Below the pieces are notes generated by a model. The model was not told the origin of the DNA, did no database searches, and was given only the letters and a program-made list of their open reading frames with translations. A stretch of 64,000 nucleotides of DNA, from the NCBI RefSeq assembly GCF_000757885.1, contig NZ_JQCR01000003.1, forward strand, positions 1,922,001 through 1,986,000, read 5' to 3'. Of this stretch, positions 1 through 7,461 are shown piece by piece. How positions within the stretch are numbered: position 1 is the first letter of the stretch; every line of letters starts with the position of its first letter. Source of the stretch: Paenibacillus wynnii. Its GTDB lineage: Bacteria > Bacillota > Bacilli > Paenibacillales > Paenibacillaceae. Both the position numbers and the translations under genes were made by a program.

Positions 1-389
1 GATAAAAAAGCTGTAGCTGACGATCTGCGCATGATAGCTTTCACCCGGTAGATTACCTCGCGGGGACTGAAGGGTTTAACCACATAGTCGTCTGCACCCA
101 TTTCAAATCCTTGCACCCGGTTAATCTCTTCACCTTTGGCAGTAAGCATCAGGACAGGTGTTGATTTAACACCTCTAAGTCTTGTAAGCACTTCAATTCC
201 ATCGATGCCGGGAAGCATTACATCCAGCAAAATAAGACCGTAATCATTAGCCGTTGCTTTGCGGAGGGCAATCTCACCATCTTCTGCTTCATCGATTTCG
301 TATCCTTCTTTTTCCAAGTACATTTTAAGCAGGCGGCGGATTCGCTCTTCGTCATCCACCACCAGGATTCTATTCAAATGCTCTGCCAT
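1..389 (-). CDS. resD: ResD-type response regulator, N-terminal part (cut by window edge)
   Basis: This is the receiver domain of an OmpR-family response regulator. Read from the ATG at 387-389, it starts MAEHLNRILVVDDEERIRR and contains the acidic pocket (VVDDE), the phospho-acceptor Asp in LLDVMLPGIDG, and the Lys of ADDYVVKPFSP. About 129 residues are visible; the winged-helix DNA-binding domain lies beyond position 1. The next genes on the same strand upstream are resC, resB and resA, the order of the Bacillus resABCDE cluster, so ResD (aerobic/anaerobic respiration control, partner ResE) is the natural assignment. A GAAGGGATG-like ribosome binding site precedes the ATG. The 77-nt gap from resC holds a 12-bp palindrome (442-453). 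The family is certain; the name rests on gene order. Confidence 0.9.
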   Translation of the reverse strand, partial: MAEHLNRILVVDDEERIRRLLKMYLEKEGYEIDEAEDGEIALRKATANDYGLILLDVMLPGIDGIEVLTRLRGVKSTPVLMLTAKGEEINRVQGFEMGADDYVVKPFSPREVIYRVKAIMRRSSATAFL

Positions 390-466
390 TTCACAACATC
401 CCTTCATCAATTACAGTAGAACAATACCCGCTATTCAAGTGCTGCTTAAGCAGTAATACCCTACAC

Positions 467-1729
467 TCAGTCGGTCCCGGCATAGGAATGAAGTCCGGCA
501 ATAACCAGGTTAACGCCAACCAGTGTAAACATAACAACCAGAAATCCAAGTACAGCAAGCCAAGCGGATTTGCGTCCCTGCCATCCACGGGCAAGCCGTA
601 AATGGAGATAAGCGCTGTAAAACAGCCAGGTAACGAGTGCCCAAACTTCCTTTGGGTCCCATCCCCAGAATCTTCCCCAGGCAACCTGAGCCCATATCAT
701 TGCAAATATTAATGCCCCAAGTGTAAAAATAGGGAAACCAATCGCAATTGCCCGGTACGTGATCTCATCGAGATCATCGGCGTCTATTCCGTCCATAAGG
801 GGATGTAGAGCCTTGCCCAGCGGTTTGCGTGCAATTATACGAATAATGCCGTAAAGAATTAACCCCGATAGTAGTGACCAGATCACAGTATTAAATTTGC
901 GCCCAGCATTGACACCATTCATCCACGAAGGAGCTTCAAAAAGAGGTTCTTTTAGGCCAAGAAACGACTGAAAGCTCTCTATTTCGCTATGGTAAGGTGC
1001 CACAATAGGCGGCATTTTATAACTCACTCTCTCTATTGTACTATCTTCCTGCCCCGGGCTGTCAATCGTAACGTTTTGTCTTATGAAAACAGTCTCGTAT
1101 CCAGCCCCGCGGAAAGCAAAAACGGAGCCCAGAAAACCGATAATGACAATGATTGAAAACAGCGTAAACTCAACGAGTCTTTGCTGTTTTTTGTCACTTT
1201 TGACGACACTGTCAAAGTTAACGGTTCGCAGCAGATACATAAGTCCGGCGGCAAAACCAACGGCAAAGAAAGATTCACCTAAAGCTGCCAGGGTCACGTG
1301 AATATTCAGATAAATAGATTTCAGCGACGGGATCAGAGGTTGAACCTCCTGCGGGAACACCGCCGCATACGCCATAATAATAATTGAAATAGGGACTGCG
1401 AACAGACCCAGTATTATTTTGCGATAAATAGCGAATATCACGGTAAAAGCAACCATTACCATCATTGACAAAAAAGTCATGAATTCGTACATGTTGCTGA
1501 CAGGAATATGTCCCGAACCGGACCAGCGTGTAAAGAAATATAGCATATGACATAACAGGCCCAATGAAGAAGCGAGGAAAGCCACCTTACCCCAGCGGGC
1601 AGTGTGCTCCTCCGGCTTGCGGCCAGACCACTTGCGACCCATAATAGCGATGGTGTATAACATGAACGCACCGCTGTATAAGAAAAATGCGGCTATAAAG
1701 ACGTTACTGCTGAAATCGAGCAAGCTCAT
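467..1729 (-). CDS. resC: Cytochrome c biogenesis protein ResC/CcsA (haem handling)
   Basis: This is a 420-residue polytopic membrane protein of the CcsA/ResC family, which with ResB forms the System II haem-delivery and cytochrome c synthetase complex. The diagnostic tryptophan-rich motif WGRFWGWDPKEVWALVTW is at residues 351-368. His61, His144 and His414 (in GLHSYAG) sit in or next to membrane segments where the family places haem ligands. The ATG overlaps the resB stop as ATGA (1726-1729), so the two are translationally coupled and ordered resA-resB-resC on the minus strand. The length is typical. Family is certain; the symbol follows Bacillus naming (ccsB and ccsA are also used). Confidence 0.95.
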   Translation of the reverse strand: MSLLDFSSNVFIAAFFLYSGAFMLYTIAIMGRKWSGRKPEEHTARWGKVAFLASSLGLLCHMLYFFTRWSGSGHIPVSNMYEFMTFLSMMVMVAFTVIFAIYRKIILGLFAVPISIIIMAYAAVFPQEVQPLIPSLKSIYLNIHVTLAALGESFFAVGFAAGLMYLLRTVNFDSVVKSDKKQQRLVEFTLFSIIVIIGFLGSVFAFRGAGYETVFIRQNVTIDSPGQEDSTIERVSYKMPPIVAPYHSEIESFQSFLGLKEPLFEAPSWMNGVNAGRKFNTVIWSLLSGLILYGIIRIIARKPLGKALHPLMDGIDADDLDEITYRAIAIGFPIFTLGALIFAMIWAQVAWGRFWGWDPKEVWALVTWLFYSAYLHLRLARGWQGRKSAWLAVLGFLVVMFTLVGVNLVIAGLHSYAGTD

Positions 1730-3411
1730 GATAGACCTCCCCCGTTATCCAATGATTTTTCATCTACTGTCATATCCATCTTTCCTAAGAAAGAAACGAT
1801 CTCACGTCGGAATCCGAACCAGTTCTTATTGGTGTGAGCACCCAGCGTCAGTTCACCATTTTCAAGAATCAGCCAAATACGTCTATGCTGCCAATAAAAA
1901 CCGAGCACAAGTCCAAGCATAATAATAGCGGCCCCGATCCAGATAAAAGGCATAACCTTATCTATTCGAATGTTAAGAAACGCCGTAGATTCTGAGAAAT
2001 CGACGTCACTCATAGCGGTGACCTCAAACTCCAGAAACCGTTCGCTTCCACCTAGCTTGTCATTAATAGCTTGTTGCTGGAACTTCACCTGATCTACCTG
2101 TTTGGGAAAATAAAAGTATTGTTGTCCCTCGGTTGGAAGTCCCGGACCGTGAATCAGGAAAAGAAAAGCAGGTGCATTGGGATACGGTGATTTAGAGACA
2201 GGCTGCCCCTCCTCATTCATACCAAAGTCCATATATTTCTCTTTCAGAGTTAGCTCATAAGGCCCAGCTTGATACACACGCTGCGGATTTTTCATTACTA
2301 ATTTGAATTTGCCAAAAGTCTCTCCGGTCACTGAATTAACCAAATTAGGCTGTACTGAACGTAATACCGGTGTAAGGTCATAATCAAATTGATACGCTTT
2401 CAGACCTTTGTAATTCAAAGGACTATTCACCTGTATATCATGGGATGTAACTTCTCTCAGCTTCGGTTCCTTGGAAGGATCTCCACATTGAGCCGTACAT
2501 TCGTACAATACTGCTTTGGTTTCATATAGCTTCGGAAGAACTTTGGTGCCGCGGAACTCTTCCGGCATTTCTGCTTCCGTATAAAATTCTACAGTAAATT
2601 TCTCATTCTTCAGATAATAAGAAGTATCCGGAATTGGGACGGTATCGCCTTGAGGAAAAGCAAGATGCTGATCCATATTAAGACCCGGCAGTCCTCTGAC
2701 CAAAACAGCGAGTAAAAATATAATAAGGCCGATATGTATGACATAAGGCCCCCAACGGCTAAAACGGTGTTTCTCGGCCAGCAGTGCACCGTCTTCTGTA
2801 ACGACTCGGTACCCTTTCTTCTTCAAGGGCTGAATCGCTCTTTGAACCCAGAGGTTCGGATCTTCCTCAACCTTGGTAATCAGAACAATCTTCTGCCGCG
2901 TCAGAAACTGACGATGCTTGCGGATCTTCTGTTTGCTAAGAGCTTTGTATAATGGTAGTACACGATCTAAACTGCATATAACCAGTGAAGCACCGATCAT
3001 TACTAGGAGAGTCACGAACCACCATGATTCATAGGTATGCGATAGGCCCAGCTTGTAATAGATGTCCCCTACAACTCCGTATTCTTCCTTGTAATGGGTT
3101 GATGCATCGATGTTAAGAAAAGTACTCTCCTGAGGGAAAATTGTGCCCAGCATAGAGCCGACCAGAGTGAACACGATCAGGTAGATGGCTATTTTGACCG
3201 AAGAAAAAAAGTTCCAGACCTTATCAACTAGACCTGGATTCACACGCTGGGAACGACGAGCTCTTCCGTCATATCGCATTTCGAGGTTCTCGTTGGTAAT
3301 TCCATCATCTTCAAGCGGTTTGCCGCATGCTTCACACAGCACAGTCCCTACAGGATTCTGATGGCCGCATTCGCACTTGGTATTCGTGATAAAAGGAGTA
3401 CGCTGACTCAT
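1726..3411 (-). CDS. resB: Cytochrome c biogenesis protein ResB
   Basis: This is a 561-residue ResB-family protein, partner of ResC in System II cytochrome c maturation. Visible hallmarks are the early transmembrane segment near VKIAIYLIVFTLVGSMLGTI, a second cluster around WWFVTLLVMIGASLVICSLD, a third at WGPYVIHIGLIIFLLAVL, a large extracytoplasmic domain, and a last membrane helix near FIWIGAAIIMLGLVLGF. An unusual feature is a short N-terminal zinc-ribbon-like Cys cluster (C13, C15, C26, C29 in KCECGHQNP...LCEACGKPL), which would face the cytoplasm. It overlaps resA by 4 nt (3408-3411) and resC by 4 nt. Confidence 0.95.
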   Translation of the reverse strand: MSQRTPFITNTKCECGHQNPVGTVLCEACGKPLEDDGITNENLEMRYDGRARRSQRVNPGLVDKVWNFFSSVKIAIYLIVFTLVGSMLGTIFPQESTFLNIDASTHYKEEYGVVGDIYYKLGLSHTYESWWFVTLLVMIGASLVICSLDRVLPLYKALSKQKIRKHRQFLTRQKIVLITKVEEDPNLWVQRAIQPLKKKGYRVVTEDGALLAEKHRFSRWGPYVIHIGLIIFLLAVLVRGLPGLNMDQHLAFPQGDTVPIPDTSYYLKNEKFTVEFYTEAEMPEEFRGTKVLPKLYETKAVLYECTAQCGDPSKEPKLREVTSHDIQVNSPLNYKGLKAYQFDYDLTPVLRSVQPNLVNSVTGETFGKFKLVMKNPQRVYQAGPYELTLKEKYMDFGMNEEGQPVSKSPYPNAPAFLFLIHGPGLPTEGQQYFYFPKQVDQVKFQQQAINDKLGGSERFLEFEVTAMSDVDFSESTAFLNIRIDKVMPFIWIGAAIIMLGLVLGFYWQHRRIWLILENGELTLGAHTNKNWFGFRREIVSFLGKMDMTVDEKSLDNGGGLS

Positions 3412-3932
3412 GGTTTCACCAGCTTCCCGATTACATCATCCAGTGTGGTGAGATCCAACTGCCCGATATGAATACTATCGATCCTGCCTTTAGGGTTGAT
3501 AAAAAACGTGGTAGGCATAGGTGAAATACCATAGCTGCGCACAGCGTTCCGGCCCGGGTCCATCACAATCGGGAAATCAATTCCAACCTGCTTTACAAAG
3601 TTCTCCACAGTCATTTGATCCTCGCCTACATTGATCCCAAGGACAACAACGCCTTTATCCTGCCATTTTTCCCATTGGGCTTGCAGAGCGGGCATTTCCT
3701 TTACACATGGCGTACACCAAGATCCCCAAAAATTCAATACAACCGACTTGCCTTTGTATTCATCGAGCGTATGATTTTGGCCGTCAAGCCCCAGCAGTTC
3801 AAAAGAAGGCGCTCTAGCACCTTCTTTTGGCTTTCCGTCCCCTCTTACTAAAGAGGTACCGATTGCATAACCGCCGAGAATAACGACCAGTAGCAAAATA
3901 ACGATTTGAACAGGCTTTCTCGCTTTGCCCAC
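3408..3932 (-). CDS. resA: Thiol-disulfide oxidoreductase ResA
   Basis: This is a membrane-anchored thioredoxin-like protein that keeps apocytochrome c CXXCH thiols reduced before haem attachment. It has one N-terminal hydrophobic anchor (IVILLLVVILGGYAIG), then a thioredoxin fold with the active site WCTPC (Cys73 and Cys76 from the chosen start) and the cis-Pro loop ISPMPTTFFI. I chose the GTG at 3930-3932 because a strong GAAGGGGG site lies 7 nt upstream. It gives 174 residues, close to the usual ResA length. A longer frame up to 3986 has no good ribosome binding site. It is the first gene of a resA-resB-resC run with 4-nt overlaps. Confidence 0.93.
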   Translation of the reverse strand: MGKARKPVQIVILLLVVILGGYAIGTSLVRGDGKPKEGARAPSFELLGLDGQNHTLDEYKGKSVVLNFWGSWCTPCVKEMPALQAQWEKWQDKGVVVLGINVGEDQMTVENFVKQVGIDFPIVMDPGRNAVRSYGISPMPTTFFINPKGRIDSIHIGQLDLTTLDDVIGKLVKP

Positions 3933-4042
3933 ACATAATCCCCCTTCTATGACGTAACTCATAACTTCGTTGTTAGGTGTGAACATCCTATGAACATTAT
4001 AACGAATATTGTCATGACTTTCGGGGGGTTATATTGTGAACT

Positions 4043-4801
4043 TTATGTGTCCTTACGCGGTGTTTTTGATTTAAGTAATCCTGACATCGCTATTTGCTGC
4101 AAATGATTAATCTCATCCTTGGTCAAATGGCGATAAGAGCCGCGTTTTAAATTCTGCAGAGAAATATCCCCGAACGAAATTCGCTTCAAACGAAGAACGG
4201 GGTGAGATATCGCTTCAAACATACGTCGAACTTGACGATTACGCCCTTCATGGATCGTGATACTAATAACCGCTTCCTTATTGACTTCATCAATATCCTT
4301 ATACTCCAACTCTGCAGGTGCTGTCATGCCGTCCTCCAGGTTAATACCCCCCTTCAGCTTGTCCAATGCGCTGCCATGCGGAATTCCCTTTACCGTAGCA
4401 TGGTACGTCTTAGGTACATGATGCTTGGGATGGGTAAGAAGATTGGCGAACTCCCCGTCATTCGTGAGGATTAGAAGACCTTCCGTATCATAGTCAAGAC
4501 GGCCTACCGGGTACACGCGTTCGTCAATGCCTTTAAGATAATCCGTTACGACCTTGCGTCCTTTGTTATCGGATGCGCTTGTAATCACGCCTTTTGGCTT
4601 ATTGAACATCACATAGATTTTTTTCTCACCTTTAATGGGTCTGCCGGAAACAGTAATCGTATCCTTATCAGGATCAACTTTTGTACCGAGTGTAGTTACA
4701 AGCTCCCCATTGACCTCAACTTTGCCGGCCAAAATCATTTCTTCACATTTACGTCTGGATGCTACACCAGCTTGCGCTAAAATTTTCTGTAATCTTTCCA
4801 T
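4043..4801 (-). CDS. rluB: Pseudouridine synthase RluB family (23S rRNA)
   Basis: This 252-residue protein has an N-terminal S4 RNA-binding domain (about 1-60, MERLQKILAQAGVASRRKCE) followed by a RsuA/RluB catalytic domain. The catalytic motif GRLDYDTEGLL places the nucleophilic Asp at 103, and the C-terminal RNRQVRRMFEA box is typical. RluB-type enzymes isomerise a uridine in helix 80/93 of 23S rRNA; the exact target here is inferred from the family. A GAGGTG site precedes the ATG. Location just before scp/spm genes fits many Bacillales genomes. The C-terminal tail (LLKSKTPRKDT) is basic. Confidence 0.9.
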   Translation of the reverse strand: MERLQKILAQAGVASRRKCEEMILAGKVEVNGELVTTLGTKVDPDKDTITVSGRPIKGEKKIYVMFNKPKGVITSASDNKGRKVVTDYLKGIDERVYPVGRLDYDTEGLLILTNDGEFANLLTHPKHHVPKTYHATVKGIPHGSALDKLKGGINLEDGMTAPAELEYKDIDEVNKEAVISITIHEGRNRQVRRMFEAISHPVLRLKRISFGDISLQNLKRGSYRHLTKDEINHLQQIAMSGLLKSKTPRKDT

Positions 4802-4821
4802 TTTCGACTAGTCACCTCAGA

Positions 4822-5166
4822 TTAATGATAACCATCAGAGGGATAAATCACAAGGTCATTCCAAGGAAAAAAAGCTCCTGGACAAGAATCGTTGTGCGGT
4901 TCAATGATTAAAGGGGAAATTTGATACCTCCCAGCCAGCTCCAAGATCAGCTTTCCTGCTGTAAATAGCTGTTCTTTCCTGGAGGAAGCCGACTCGGCAC
5001 TTGGGTGATATGTAAAATTTCCCTCCAGGCAGATATGAATGTTGTCGGGGTCTGTCAGCAGCGGTGCTGCATAGATTCGGCCATCCGGATCAACCCAGAA
5101 GTCGAAACCTTTGCCGTTAATGGAAGAGCAGTGCGAATGATGCATAACAAAACCTTTGTATGGCAT
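4822..5166 (-). CDS. Small peptidoglycan-recognition/amidase_2-like protein
   Basis: This 114-residue protein resembles a compact N-acetylmuramoyl-L-alanine amidase of the PGRP/amidase_2 fold. The zinc ligands expected for the fold can be seen: an N-terminal His pair (MHHSHCSS) and a C-terminal His-x-Cys arrangement (EPHNDSCPGAFFPWNDL). Between them NIHICLEGNF matches the usual core strand. It has no signal peptide and no cell-wall binding domain, and it is shorter than most amidase_2 enzymes. It may therefore be cytoplasmic, sporulation-linked, or delivered another way. A GGAGGTG site lies properly spaced before the ATG. The fold call is fairly good, the activity is not proven. Confidence 0.7.
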   Translation of the reverse strand: MPYKGFVMHHSHCSSINGKGFDFWVDPDGRIYAAPLLTDPDNIHICLEGNFTYHPSAESASSRKEQLFTAGKLILELAGRYQISPLIIEPHNDSCPGAFFPWNDLVIYPSDGYH

Positions 5167-5310
5167 GGGTGTTCACCTCCATTGTGCGATAGCATATGTT
5201 GTAGGAGGGTTCGGGGTGACACCGCTTGTTGAATTATCTTAATTGGTATTGGTAGGATGGGCGGGTAGTTGGTGAGGGATGGCCGGGCCGTTGACCGGGC
5301 GTGACTGCGA

Positions 5311-5435
5311 GGAATGTTTGGACTTCCGATCGCTGTTATGGTTGGATTTCCTGATTTGAACCGCCATGCGGTTGAAATCCAACCATAAAGGCGAACGCTG
5401 GCGCTTCTCCAGTTCCAAACCTCCTCTTCGTCACT
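5311..5435. repeat. Hairpin repeat element, copy 1
   Basis: A perfect 15-bp inverted repeat (TTATGGTTGGATTTC at 5336-5350 with its complement at 5374-5388) encloses a second perfect 6-bp hairpin (AACCGC-CAT-GCGGTT, 5359-5373). Outside it, GTTTGGACTT (5316-5325) roughly pairs with AGTTCCAAAC (5411-5420). A related copy lies at 21440-21600, sharing ATCGCTGTT before and AAAGGCGAnCGCT after the stem. The stems differ by compensatory changes. Confidence 0.85.
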
Positions 5436-5444
5436 CCGTCAACG

Positions 5445-5530
5445 AGGGAAACCTCAACCTCAACCTCAACCCCAAACCCAACCCCTAAACCCCTAAACCC
5501 AACCCCTAAACCCCAACCCAAAACCAAACC
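5445..5530. repeat. C-rich telomere-like low-complexity tract
   Basis: ACCTCA units pass into irregular CCCCTAAA, CCCAAA and CCCCAA units. Between 5470 and 5519 there are eight runs of three or four C, so the minus strand has eight closely spaced G-runs and could in principle form G-quadruplexes. The reading frame through it is low-complexity and not a real gene. Confidence 0.8.
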
Positions 5531-5647
5531 GGAAAGATAAGTTCAAAAGAGCAGCCTCAAACCGAACTGAGGCTGAAGATAAAAGATAAAAGATAATCAA
5601 TTCATAATGCGAAAATTCGCATAATTCCACATACAAAATTAATTATC

Positions 5648-5975
5648 AACCTGCACTAAGTACATCAAAATTTGCTCCTGAAGCAACGTCTGCACCTGAA
5701 ATCCTGCACTAAGTACAACAATACGGCTCCCTAGGCATCCTTTGCGCTCGAAATCCTGCATAAAGTACAATAATTCCGCTCCTGAAGCAACGTCTGCACC
5801 TGGAATCCTGCACTAAGTACAACAATACGGCTCCCTAGGCATCCTTTGCGCTCGAAATCCTGCATAAAGTACAACAATTCCGCTCCTGAAGCAACGTCTG
5901 CACCTGGAATCCTGCACTAAGTACAACAATACGGCTCCTAGGCATCCTTTGCGCTCGAAATTCTGCGTAAAGGTG
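5648..5975. repeat. 52-bp tandem repeat array, alternating A/B units
   Basis: Six full units and a partial seventh start near 5648, 5701, 5753, 5805, 5857, 5909 and 5960. Two unit types alternate, so the higher-order period is 104 bp. Type A has TCCTGCACTAAGTACAACAA and CCTAGGCATCC; type B has TCCTGCATAAAGTACAA and CTGAAGCAACG. Each unit carries a 13-bp quasi-palindrome of the form TGCAnnAAGTACA. Near-identical direct repeats (CATAATGCGAA, then AATTCCACAT) flank the array at about 5602-5647 and 5981-6026. Confidence 0.92.
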
Positions 5976-6149
5976 TCAGTTTCATAATGCGAATAATTCC
6001 ACATTAAAATTAAAATTGTAATCAACAACGGATAATGTTAAGAAATCATCTGGTTTTTACACTAACCACCCACAGGAACAGATGTTTATACGGTTATTAT
6101 CTGGTGGAAATTGTTTATGAAACTTACTCAAAATAAAAACATAATTAAG

Positions 6150-6215
6150 GTCAAAAAGATAAAAAGATAAAAAGACAAAAAGATAAAGAGACAAAAGGAT
6201 ATAACATAAAAGATT
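6150..6215. repeat. Purine-rich heptamer run (AAAAGAT/AAAAGAC)
   Basis: About seven loosely repeated AAAAGAT or AAAAGAC heptamers follow one another, all purine-rich on the plus strand except for the T or C of each unit. A shorter run of the same motif lies at 5574-5597 on the other side of the tandem array. Confidence 0.7.
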
Positions 6216-6254
6216 AACTGCTACGCAGTGTATAAGTGCAAGATCAAGTGCAGC

Positions 6255-6788
6255 TTAACCAAAAACAATCATACAAATCACGATAGCAGCTATAAAGCCG
6301 ACAATATCGGAGAATAAACCGACCTTGAGCGCGTAGCGGCCATTACGGATACCTACGGCCCCGAAATAAACGGTGAGGACATACAGTGTGGTGTCGGTAC
6401 TGCCTTGTATGGTTGAAGCGATCAGACCAATCAGGGAGTCAGGGCCGTGGGTGCGTATGAGTTCGGTAGTATAGGCAAGGGAGCCTGTACCTGTAAGAGG
6501 GCGTAGCAACCCAAGCGGAAGAACTTCGGCAGGAACACCAAAGCCCTGGAGCAAGGGGGCTATAAACCCCATGAAATAATCAAGAGCTCCAGAAGCGCGA
6601 AAGACACTTATCGCCACCATCATACCAACCAGATGCGGAATGATGGCTATAGCCGTACCGAATCCATCCTTAGCTCCTTCTACAAAAGACTCATAGACAG
6701 GTACTTTACGTGTATAAGCATATAAGGGAATAAACGTTATCATGATGGGTATAGCCCATGACGATATGAGGCTGATTAGTTGGAGCAT
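6255..6788 (-). CDS. spmB: Spore maturation protein B
   Basis: This 177-residue membrane protein has several hydrophobic helices and the SpmB signatures FVEGAKDGFGTAIAIIPHLV and LPLGLLRPLTGTGS. SpmA and SpmB act in the mother cell or forespore envelope and are needed for full spore core dehydration; their transport role is not settled. It follows spmA on the minus strand with a 7-nt gap, preceded by an AAGGGTGAG site. The spmB-spmA-dacB neighbourhood is the same as in Bacillus subtilis. Confidence 0.93.
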   Translation of the reverse strand: MLQLISLISSWAIPIMITFIPLYAYTRKVPVYESFVEGAKDGFGTAIAIIPHLVGMMVAISVFRASGALDYFMGFIAPLLQGFGVPAEVLPLGLLRPLTGTGSLAYTTELIRTHGPDSLIGLIASTIQGSTDTTLYVLTVYFGAVGIRNGRYALKVGLFSDIVGFIAAIVICMIVFG

Positions 6789-6795
6789 AGGTGGC

Positions 6796-7461
6796 TCACC
6801 CTTTCGCAGAAGGATAGGATAAAGGCCCTGTCCTTAGAGTGGAGTCCTTAAGGTCCGCTGAAGGCGGCTCCGGCGGCCTGCGAAGCAGAGCCAAACGTCG
6901 GCACAACCTGTCCGCAGCAATCGCCGCAAGCGTAGCGACAGCTGTCGCTGCAAGCGTGGTGCCAACGATACCCGCAGGGTCAGTTGAACCATAGGTCAGC
7001 CTAATGGCTATAAGTGTTGCAGGGATGAGGGTTATGCTTGCAGTATTTAAAGCCAATAGTGTGCACATGGCAGGTGTGGCCGTATCCTTGTTAGGATTGA
7101 GAGTCTGCAATTCTTGCATGGCTTTTATCCCCATGGGTGTCGCTGCATTCCCAAGTCCGAGCAAATTGGCACTCATATTAGAAAGGATGTACCCAATGGC
7201 GGGATGCCCCCGCGGGACATCCGGGAAAAGAAAGGCGACAACCGGACCCAAAAGTTTGGCTATTTTCTGAAGTAAACCCGCATCTTCCGCAATCCGCATG
7301 ATTCCAAGCCAGAATACCAACACGCTAATTAATCCAAAGCTTACAGTTACGCCATTTTTAGCCCCGTCAAACACGGCCGCGGTTAGCTCATCCATTCGTC
7401 CATTAACTGCAGCAAACAGGAAACCAATCACAATCATAGCCAACCAAATTAAATTAATCAT
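6796..7461 (-). CDS. spmA: Spore maturation protein A
   Basis: This 221-residue nucleoside-transporter-like (Gate domain) membrane protein pairs with SpmB in spore core dehydration. Recognisable segments are NGRMDELTAAVFDGAKNGV, a hydrophobic VLVFWLGIMRIAEDAGLL, and the SNMSANLLGLGNAATPMGIK signature. I placed the start at the ATG of 7459-7461, 8 nt after a GGGAGG site; the longer frame begins with a GTG lying inside that site. The C-terminal tail (RRLALLRRPPEPPSADLKD) is an extra hydrophilic extension. The 5' end overlaps the end of dacB by 8 nt, so translation is probably coupled. Confidence 0.93.
   Translation of the reverse strand: MINLIWLAMIVIGFLFAAVNGRMDELTAAVFDGAKNGVTVSFGLISVLVFWLGIMRIAEDAGLLQKIAKLLGPVVAFLFPDVPRGHPAIGYILSNMSANLLGLGNAATPMGIKAMQELQTLNPNKDTATPAMCTLLALNTASITLIPATLIAIRLTYGSTDPAGIVGTTLAATAVATLAAIAADRLCRRLALLRRPPEPPSADLKDSTLRTGPLSYPSAKG

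Larger units (their letters stand above)
5233..6254. other. Repeat-rich intergenic block without genes
   Basis: About one kilobase between the amidase-like gene and spmB holds no credible coding sequence. From left to right it contains a nested hairpin element (5311-5435), a C-rich stretch (5445-5530), a short run of AAAAGAT-like heptamers (5574-5597), a 52-bp tandem array (5648-5975) bracketed by near-identical direct repeats, and a purine-rich heptamer run (6150-6215). Each is listed separately. I saw no clear promoter here. Confidence 0.85.

Noticed and set aside
5336..5527. Open frame over the hairpin and C-rich tract
   Set aside because: Low-complexity translation (repeated GVG/EVEV) with no ribosome binding site; it is a product of the repeats.
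5445..5530. Plant telomere contamination because of CCCTAAA units
   Set aside because: The units are irregular, mixed with ACCTCA, and embedded in bacterial repeats.
5648..5975. CRISPR array
   Set aside because: Units follow each other directly with no unique spacers and no cas genes are present.
5813..6028. Open frame in the 52-bp array
   Set aside because: It merely reads through the repeats and has no site for translation.
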